The notes under the pieces are model-generated. The model was not told the DNA's origin. It did not search any database and worked only from the letters and a program-made list of their open reading frames with translations. Below are positions 56,508 to 64,000 of a stretch of DNA of 64,000 bases, in pieces (within the stretch, counting starts at the first letter, position 1; each line of letters opens with the position of its first letter). Both the position numbers and the translations under genes were made by a program. Source of the DNA: Bidens hawaiensis (lineage: Eukaryota > Streptophyta > Magnoliopsida > Asterales > Asteraceae); contig JAIQDT010001952.1 in NCBI GenBank assembly GCA_021521415.1, positions 1 through 64,000 of the forward strand, read 5' to 3'.

Positions 56508-56621
56508 ATACGTTCGAATTGGACGGCACAGAACATGATTCATGGCATACGTTCACTGCTATTTACCAGGGGAGTCTGTTCCATTTTTCTTTATTTATTT
56601 TATTTTTGTCTTTTTCGTATC

Positions 56622-56640
56622 TCACATTAGGACAATGTGA
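56622..56640 (+). promoter_or_regulatory. distal AGGA-loop hairpin of LARD E
   Basis: TCACATT, loop AGGA, CAATGTGA (one base lost from the 5' arm), followed by AATTTCAGTGTGGGGA. Same stem as 5841-5860 of element A. Confidence 0.65.
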
Positions 56641-57967
56641 AATTTCAGTGTGGGGATAGGGAATTGATGTTTTAAATGTAGAAATAAATAAAAAAAAAAT
56701 TAAAGAAAGGTTTAAAAAAAAATTGATTAAAAACTGTAAAAGATTTAAAAAAAAATTTGTCCCTTGTTTTCAAATTTTAGCATTAAACAGGAAATGATAT
56801 TAACTACCCATCATTATCACTCTTGAATTCTTAAAATAAAAATGTGTTTTTAAATCAGGGCATATAATTTGGGATGTGTCGGTGGGCTCAGCTCTTTAGT
56901 TGATATAAACAGTACATGTTTGACTTTAATTGAATCTTAATATACTTGAAATTTAATGGGATGCATTAAAATAATTTTGGGATGAAAGCCTGGGTCATAC
57001 TCAAGCCACATGTTTGATTTGATGGCTAAAGTTTTGTGAAAATTTGAATGCTGAAGTACGATGCTTGGGTAGGTTTAACATTAGGGTATACTAGTTAGCC
57101 CATGATCTAAACATAAAAAACATACTTCTAGTTTTAGTGGTAGACACTTCAGAGGTGTATGGTTTTATAACCTTAAATCTTGTATTGATGGGATGCTCCA
57201 GGGTTCAGAAACTATGGGTCGGTATACGGTATTTCATATGGGTATTCAAATCGCCTAAGTGGATTTGTGTATATTTAAATAAGCTAAAAATAGCAAACCC
57301 ACAATTTATTGCTAAATCATAAGTCATAAAACTTGATCACTCGTGCTATAAAGTACAAATTACATTACTGACTTGATCAAAACACGTTGTTAGCCATATG
57401 AGGCCTCCTTGCTCGCGTCCTATTACCATTAAGAAACGGACCACAAGGCTCACATCATATGTAAACCCACAAATGAATTCGTGTATACTCACCAATGGTG
57501 ATGGTCCTTGGGTGTTGCTTGATAACAGGGGTATGCCATGTAGTGGGGAACACTAGTTAGTTAGTTCTTAATTGCACTTAATCGAGTATCCAAGTGGCTA
57601 ACTAGGGAGACCTTAATGCTTAAATTTAGGTGGATAAACAATATCATTGATCGTCTCAGTTTTGCTTAAATGTTGTATTCTGTTTTGTTCAGTTAGATAT
57701 GAGATTTAATTCAACTTGAGGTGGTTCCGGGTCAAGAAAATCAAGCAAAAGAAAAAATATATTTATTAATTTTGGCGTCCAATAGTTCATAAAAACTTAA
57801 AAACCGTCACATGTTATTTGTCTCGTTGCGTATAGAAAGGGCATGGGTTTAAAGTAGACCAACACACTGGCAATCGCGGTTAATGTTTTGATAATGTTTT
57901 TAATAATTGAAAAAAAAAACAAGAGTTGAGTTGCTACTATATATCGGTTATGATCTTGTGCGTACTT

Positions 57968-57987
57968 CTTTTTCAGGGACGAAAAAG
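57968..57987 (+). promoter_or_regulatory. PPT-proximal hairpin of LARD E
   Basis: Stem CTTTTTC / GAAAAAG around AGGGAC, followed by GTTTTAGTGTAGGAATGTT and the 3' LTR. It has the position and flank of 4439-4458 with yet another stem sequence. Confidence 0.55.
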
Positions 57988-59704
57988 GTTTTAGTGTAGG
58001 AATGTTTGATGTGATGTTAAACACACATTTTTCCTTGCTAGTTTCTATGCCGTTTTGCGCTTCAACGTAAATGAATATCATTTGTTTTTTATCAACTTAC
58101 ATGTTTGTGTATGTGATAGGTCCCATGTTGAAGAGAGCGAAAAAATGAGTTTAAGGAAGAAGAAATAAGCTCAAACAGGATTCAGATGAAACCGGTATGC
58201 GCGTTTGAAGAGAAGCGAGTTAGAAAATGAAAAACCAGCCAAGTGACCTGGCCACGCCGCGTGGCCAAGTAGGCCTTGGTGGTCACATAGCGCGGCGCCC
58301 TAGGGGCTGCCCAGACCTTTTACATTCGTTGACCACGACTATTTTGTCTTTTGTGGGCTTGTTTTGGGCCTAATTTGGCTTGTTATTCAAGTTTAAGTAA
58401 TCTATTTAAACCCTAAAACTCCATGAATGAAAAATAGATCATTCCAGCCGCCCCATATCAGTTTCATACAATTTTACGAAGAGGAGAAGCAGCCGGTTCG
58501 GAGTTTCATCAACCGGTTGTCGGTTTTGCCTATTTTAACGTTTGTGAGTTCGTTTTTGAGTTTTAGACTTTGAAACAAGTTCCAATCAGTTTGTAATGGA
58601 TACTTTAAGATTAATTATGGTTGTTATATGTTGTTCATTCATTATGGTTGGCTAAACTTGTTTAAATCACCTAGGTTTGATGTTTAACGGTTTAAATTAA
58701 CTAGTTTAGGGTGCTTAACAAGTGGTTGATTGTTTTTCTATTGTAAAGTTCATAATTTGTGATATTATTCCGTGTTTAACCGCAGCCATAGATGTATCTC
58801 AGATTGCGTGCTCCCCGTGTGGTTGATTATTGCATGAATTAGTTTCGTGTAGGCGTTAATTGCATTTTTTTTGTTAATACTTTGTGTATTGATTGATTGT
58901 GGTAGGCATGCCACTAGGGTTTGTGTTTATTGGATCATTAAAGTCAGTGAGTTCACCACCATTGAGTTGGACCAAGACCTTAGGTGTCGGCTTATCTTGC
59001 TAGTTAGTTGATCGGGTTAATCATTGCGAGACCACGTGGCTAGGTTAAGTTTGTAAGTTGAGTTATTTTATCCTTGGTATTGAATTACCCTCTTCTCCTA
59101 GGTTTGTAATTAGCTCAAGCCTTAGTAAGAACTGTAACTTAGACATGGACCAAGTGATGATTTATTAGGGTACGTAGATTAACAACCATGAATTAAAACA
59201 TATCTAGACGTCTGTAAGGCCCCGAACCCGGTGACCCTACTTTAGCGTTGGATTTACTCATAAACACAGTTCTTCAAATCAGAGTTTATTAAAACTTTTA
59301 CGCGGAAAATAAAACTTTCATAAAACATTACAATATTTCACAACTTGTCCCAAAACATCCCTTGTCTTCCACATTAAAACATTAAAATTAAAACATCGTA
59401 AGTCTTCAGATGCCAGACTCCTGTTCAGTGCCATGTGTCTCCTCAAGCGAGCTGCCTCAACCTACTCACCTGCGTGCATACTAAAAGTCAGCTACGCTGA
59501 GTGAGTTCTAGTTAATCACATGATCATACAATACCTTCTTACATTTCATACTTAATCTCTTAACTTTCTTTCATATACACCTAAGTGCTCTTACCTTCAT
59601 TTTTACTTTCTTACTTTCTTTACGTACATAATCATACGTTCATTTTTACCTTCATACTTTCCTTACATACATAATCATACTTTTTAAAGAGCCTTTCGCC
59701 CTAT

Positions 59705-60055
59705 AACCTCACAGATATTATAAGGGTCTGGTCCCTTGTTTTCGAATATTAGAAGGGTTCGATTCCCTAACATCACAGATATTATAAGGGTCTGGTCCCT
59801 ATCATCACAGATATTATAAGGGTCTGGTCCCTAGTTTTCGAATATTAGAAGGGTTCGATTCCCTAACATCACATATATTATAAGGGTCTGGTCCCTATCA
59901 TCACAGATATTATAAGGGTCTGGTCCCTAGTTTTTGAATATTAGAAAGGTTCGATTCCCTAACATCACAGATATTATAAGGGTCTGGTCCCTATCATCAC
60001 AGATATTATAAGGGTCTGGTCCCTAGTTTTCGAATATTAGAAGGGTTCGATTCCC
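59705..60055. repeat. compound minisatellite in solo LTR
   Basis: ATCACAGATATTATAAGGGT / CTGGTCCCT units alternate with TTTTCGAATATTAGAAGGGT / TCGATTCCCT units in a higher-order pattern, repeated about three to four times. The second unit type is absent from element B LTRs. Confidence 0.85.
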
Positions 60056-60639
60056 ACTTCGTTACCATACAACCATACATTATCATTTCTTTCTTCTATT
60101 ATCACTACCATGCTCATATACATAACATACATAACATTCTTACCTATACCTAGCGTTACAACCTGACAGTACGTGCAATATCCGAAGATCGTTCACGTAC
60201 CATCAAGCAATCATTCTTACATAACACATATATCACATAGGGCATACACTTATCACTTAGGATAATGTATTAACAACACATCAAGTATGCACACAGCCCC
60301 GAAAAAATAACAAGGAATGGGGCTAGAAACTCACCTGAACACGGTTACGTTCACCGTTAATCGTAATTCCTTTCTTCAGTTGTGCACGGCTGACTGTATA
60401 ACAAGTATACGTATCAATTAACTATCACTTCTCATAATGTATTTCTATCTTTATATGACCCACAACGAACGGGGGTCCGGGGGCAGCGCCCCTGGCAGCG
60501 GGGTCTAGGGGCGGCAGCCCCTAGCAGGGTCCAAGGGGCAGAGCCCCTGGCTGGGGTCGTGCTGCCAGGTCAGCTTGGAAAAATTTTATTTCCATTAACT
60601 GTCTTAACACATTTTTCATTAGATTTTTAATTTATTTTC

Positions 60640-60950
60640 TAAACGAACTTGGCTTTAGGCAAAGTTAAACCTCAGGCGAACTTGGCTTTAGGTGAAGTTA
60701 AACCTCAGGCGAACTTGTCATCAGGCGAAGTTAAACCTCAGGCGAACTTGTCATCAGGCGAAGTTAAACCTCAGGCGAACTTAGCTTTAGGCGAAGTTAA
60801 ACCTCAGGTGAACTTAGCTTTAGGCGAAGTTAAACCTCAAGCGAACTTGTCATCAGGCGAACTTAAACCTCAGGCGAACTTGTCATCAGGCGAACTTAGC
60901 TTGCAGGCGAAGTTCATCAGGTGAACATAGCTTGCAGGCGAAGTTCATCG
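60640..60950. repeat. 33-bp tandem array (GGCGAACTT words)
   Basis: About eight 33-bp units, GGCGAAGTTAAACCTCAG plus GCGAACTTGTCATCA or GCGAACTTGGCTTTA, then shorter GATGAAGGCGAAGTTGCCCA units to 61015. An uninterrupted 91-codon frame runs through it only because the unit is a multiple of three. Confidence 0.85.
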
Positions 60951-61969
60951 CTTGAAGGCGAAGTTGCCCAGATGAAGGCGAAGTTGCCCAGATGAAGGCG
61001 AAGTTGCCCAGACAGCCTGCTGTTTGGTTTCTGTCCAACATTTCGAGCGATTTTAACACCCCCGCTATGGTTCAATATCACCCACTACGCTTCCCGACCA
61101 TTTCCGGTCACTTAACACTAAAAAGCTTGGATCTTTAAACTTCAAAGTTCAAGAATCTTACCTTTTTGAGCTTGTTGGATCTTGTTTCCTTGCTTAATCA
61201 CAACCAACCGCTCTCTCTTCTCTCTCGGATCTTGGTCTCTCTCTCTACGGCTCTCGGCCTCTCTCTCTCTCCTCGGATCTCGGCCGCCGGTCGGCTTGTG
61301 TATGGGGTGTGTGTGTGTTTTGGAAGTGTGAAGGAATAGATGTAAATGAAGATATTTTTGGGTTTAGGGGATATTTATATCCCTTAAATCCCATTCTCAT
61401 TTAACCCATCTCAATTAATCCAAGTCCCTGATCCGCTCCTACCCGATATTAATAATTAAAAACGCGAAATCACTAACATAACTTTCTTTATTCAACATTA
61501 TAAATTTTAGGATGTTACAACGTCGTTAGGGTTTTCTGGTAAAACTGACTGTAAGGACCCAATGCCTTGACCTCACCAATGTTAGCCCATCTTTAGAACC
61601 CTAGTTTCAACCACGTGTTAGCACCTGTGTCATCTTATGACTTAAGTCATATTACCTAGGTGATTCGTTTTCTTATTATCGTCAGTTCTGTTAAGTTCCA
61701 CCATTAGTTAAGTTAGTTTTAAGTAATTTAGATAAATAAATATATTATTTCGGAAGGACTTAGATTAGGGTTAATTATCTGAGCCGTTCTCATGTTTCTT
61801 TGTGTTCGACATCCGGACTTCCATTAGACTGTGCTGCTACGCGACCGGTACATTTGCGGTTTGTGTGATGCTTAGTTAGGTTTGTTTGATTTTATAAATT
61901 TAAGACTTAGTGTTGAATTGCGAGAATTAGTTATTAATATTTATATATAGCTTTTCTCACATCAAACAC

Positions 61970-62300
61970 TTTTCAAATATACCAGGGTTGCTAACCCATT
62001 TACAAGCTGATAGACGTTTGAACTGAAGCTAACTGTGTGTATGCCTTCTTACCAGGTCTATCACAAAACACTAGCGCAAGTATGTTTAGACAATTTACAC
62101 CCGCCCGACCTTCCGTTGAGTTATAGCAGGTGGGGTTTTGTCAAATCCAATAGTACTACTTAAATTTTCCCGTGATCTCATCCTACCGGTTCAAGGTATG
62201 TAAGGACTTTAAGTGATATGAGGACATCTAATATACACTTGTGATATATAATAAACTACATAAATCCAAAATAAGTCGTTGTGTTTTCCTCCAGAAAACT
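61970..62300 (-). repeat. outer gypsy LTR, part 2
   Basis: Matches 52470-52770 of the nested LTR (ACCAGGTCTATC, ACACCCGCCCGACC, GGTGGGGTTTTGTCAAA, AGTACTACT), so it is the continuation of 51418-51820 beyond LARD E. Confidence 0.6.
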
Positions 62301-62309
62301 AGTATGTAA

Positions 62310-64000
62310 ATATGGAGGAAGGATCAAATAGAAAAGGGTTTTGTTGTGAGAATGGTGAGAACCAATTAGAAAATGAGAAATAAAAAAATCAATAATTTAA
62401 TAGAAATGACATTTTGTTCATATGTCAAAATTTGATTTATTCCACTTCCCATGATCATGCAAAGTATGGGACCATCAATTATAAAATTTCATTCCACAAT
62501 TTACTCAATTCTTATATTAAAAATTTAATTTATTTGATCTTCAATAGCAAATACAATGCAATTGAACCAACACAAAATTTCATAGTTACAAAATTTCTTT
62601 CCTTTCTGCTTCTACTTGATTAATTGAAATCAATGCAATTGAACCGACACAAAACCATACCAAAATGTTTCATAAAAACACATAATCATCCGATTACTAT
62701 CTAAATTAGTGTTTAAATCCAGACTTATAGCAACACGCAATGCTTCAGCGACACAATAGTTTAAATTACAGGTTTTACAACAAATGCTTCATATCAACAC
62801 ACAATTTTCATAGAAACACACTAAAACTTAATCCAATAAAGGTGTTTTAGTCAAGCACTAATAAAGGAAATACATAGAATCCATAACAACACAAAATCGG
62901 AACACGTTAAGTTTTTTTTGTCAACACTATACTTTGCTCGAACCAACACAAAAATATATATATATATATATATATATAAATCCCAAATAACAACATGAAT
63001 AAGAACGTATTTAACATCCCATAAAACAACATAAATCAATACACAATTTTTTTTGTGTATTTTCTAAGCCTTGATCCCATCATTGTTTTCATATTTATCC
63101 TTTGCTTCTTTGATTATATAACCTCAACCGCATCCATGAACACATCAAGCAATTTAATCTTCCTTTCAACTAGTCCCTTCCATTCCTGAATGAAGACAAG
63201 CAAAAAAGTCAATTAGCAACACCAGTGGACCAACTAAAAAACAAGCACACAACTAAACTGCTGGCATAATGTAGAAACTAAAAGAAAAGTCAATTAGCAA
63301 CACAAATATAAAAACTAACTAGCTCAAATTCTATCAATACCAACATAAAACCCAAAGAGCTCAAATCATATCAACACCACCATACTTTATCAATAATTAT
63401 ATCACAAACACAGAATGCATACACCTTAACAACTTAGTGGCAACCAACACAGCCTAATACCCCCCCCCCTTAAATTACCAGCACAATCACTAAAATGATA
63501 CCATCATCGCCATAACAATACATACGTTAACATCCGTATTATTCATCTTAACAACACATGATAAACCAACACAAAGCTATACCAAATTACCAACACATAT
63601 GAAACAAGCATAATGTTTAACATATATGTTACTAACAACAACAACTCATATAGCACCACCATATATCCTGTTAGCATCAACCCAAGAAACCCACACCAAC
63701 TGTGGTCGTCCCAACACCCACCAAATTAAAACCAGAAAAATAAACACACCAACTGCATGTACATCAAAATAATCTTGCAATTGAACTTCGACTTTTGTAG
63801 AAATACCACAAATACAAGGTGCATTACACCTGTACGGCTTCTGATTTTGCTAGTAACCATAAAAAAATAAATAGTCGACAAGAGAAACCATAGCAAAAAA
63901 AATTAGGGTTCTTACCTAATCAACACTAAAACGAGAGACTTGCTTGTTGAAATCCCGTGGACGATCTTCAATTCCATCGTTTTATCTTCAATCTTGTTAG
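62310..64000 (-). mobile_element. MULE-like non-autonomous element, start
   Basis: GGTTTTGTTGTGAGAATGG and TGAGAACCAATTAG at 62336-62372 resemble MULE-type ends. The interior (62560-63620) repeats ACAACACAAAA-like words every 25-35 bases. Near 63183-63115 on the minus strand a short frame (EWKGLVERKIKLLDVFMDAV) follows a pyrimidine-rich TTCATTCAG acceptor-like site. The other end is outside the window. Confidence 0.35.
63916..64000 (-). other. exon-like segment at window edge
   Basis: The minus strand has ATG at 63976 with 20 codons (MELKIVHGISTSKSLVLVLI), then AG followed by GTAAGAACC, a good 5' splice-site match. This could be a captured gene fragment in a MULE or chance. No similarity recognised. 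Confidence 0.2.

Larger units (their letters stand above)
56508..58006 (+). other. LARD E internal non-coding region
   Basis: No credible reading frame. It begins after the tRNA copy and carries hairpins at 56622-56640 and 57968-57987. It corresponds in layout to the post-integrase region of element A, suggesting loss of everything between primer site and 3' non-coding region. Confidence 0.65.
59213..61519 (-). mobile_element. solo LTR in LARD E
   Basis: 2,307 bp, TGTAAGGCC to GATGTTACA on the plus strand, flanked by ACGTC (59208-59212 and 61520-61524). Same family as element B LTRs. TATA box on the minus strand at 61372-61379. It contains a minisatellite (59705-60055), a GC-rich island (60465-60560) and a 33-bp array (60640-60950). 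Confidence 0.92.
51821..61964 (+). mobile_element. LARD E: gag/pol-less LTR element
   Basis: Two LTRs of about 1.65 kb (after removing nested insertions), TGATGTG to CACATCA, flanked by AGCAC (51816-51820) and AACAC (61965-61969). Only 1.58 kb of internal DNA, with no coding domain. Primer site tRNA-Asp and spacer AGTTTT are identical to element A, and two AGGA-type hairpins lie 1.33 kb apart as in A. It therefore looks like an Athila deletion derivative that keeps only cis signals. Confidence 0.8.
58007..61964 (+). repeat. LARD E 3' LTR (with nested solo LTR)
   Basis: 58007-59212 and 61520-61964 match the 5' LTR; the solo LTR at 59213-61519 interrupts it. Ends CTCACATCA. Confidence 0.8.

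Noticed and set aside
60649..60924. 91-codon repetitive protein (GEVKPQANL units)
   Set aside because: The 33-bp satellite happens to be a multiple of three; it lies in an LTR on the non-sense strand.

Overview
This is plant nuclear DNA made almost entirely of nested transposable elements; I find no intact host gene. The lineages seen are a tRNA-Asp-primed Athila-type Ty3/gypsy element, a tRNA-iMet-primed chromovirus (Tekay-like) with a chromodomain, and a SIRE/Maximus-like Ty1/copia element with an extra 3' ORF. With AT-rich spacers and MULE-like elements this points to a flowering plant, probably a eudicot. The style of the extra ORF suggests Asteraceae, but that is inference from memory of related elements.

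Layout: 1-1429, end of a gypsy LTR, with a tRNA-like patch at the left edge. 1430-2529 and 12819-12940, decayed copia pol on the minus strand. 2530-12813, Athila-like element A (minus, TSD ATAAT) inserted in that pol. 12942-41115, a palindromic pair of LTR arms, head to head. Its left arm was split twice: by chromovirus B (13244-26752, minus, TSD ACATA) and by copia element C (26820-39754, plus, TSD CATAC). B is itself split by LTR D (18641-22747), and D by a solo LTR (19061-21153, TSD ACGCG). This makes at least five layers.

41116-48770 is AT-rich, gene-free DNA holding three terminal-inverted-repeat elements separated by (TA)n tracts, then a probable short copia LTR. 49130-49841 is a gypsy LTR end and 49970-51374 a decayed coiled-coil/acidic reading frame. 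51375-62300 holds gypsy LTR pieces split by a gag/pol-less LTR element (51821-61964, here LARD E). E has another LTR in its 5' LTR and a solo LTR (59213-61519, TSD ACGTC) in its 3' LTR. 62310-64000 resembles a MULE-type non-autonomous element.

How the parts relate: LARD E has the same LTR termini, the same 6-base spacer to a tRNA-Asp primer site, and the same pair of hairpins about 1.35 kb apart as element A, so an Athila-type element probably mobilised it. Most striking is the primer site of E. It continues into a complete reverse-complement copy of mature tRNA-Asp, with an A-to-T change exactly at position 58, the m1A that normally stops reverse transcriptase. Other notable points are the palindromic LTR, non-homologous repeat arrays at one fixed position of related LTRs, covarying AGGA-loop hairpins, and an inverted 94-bp LTR block that closes the pol frame of B.
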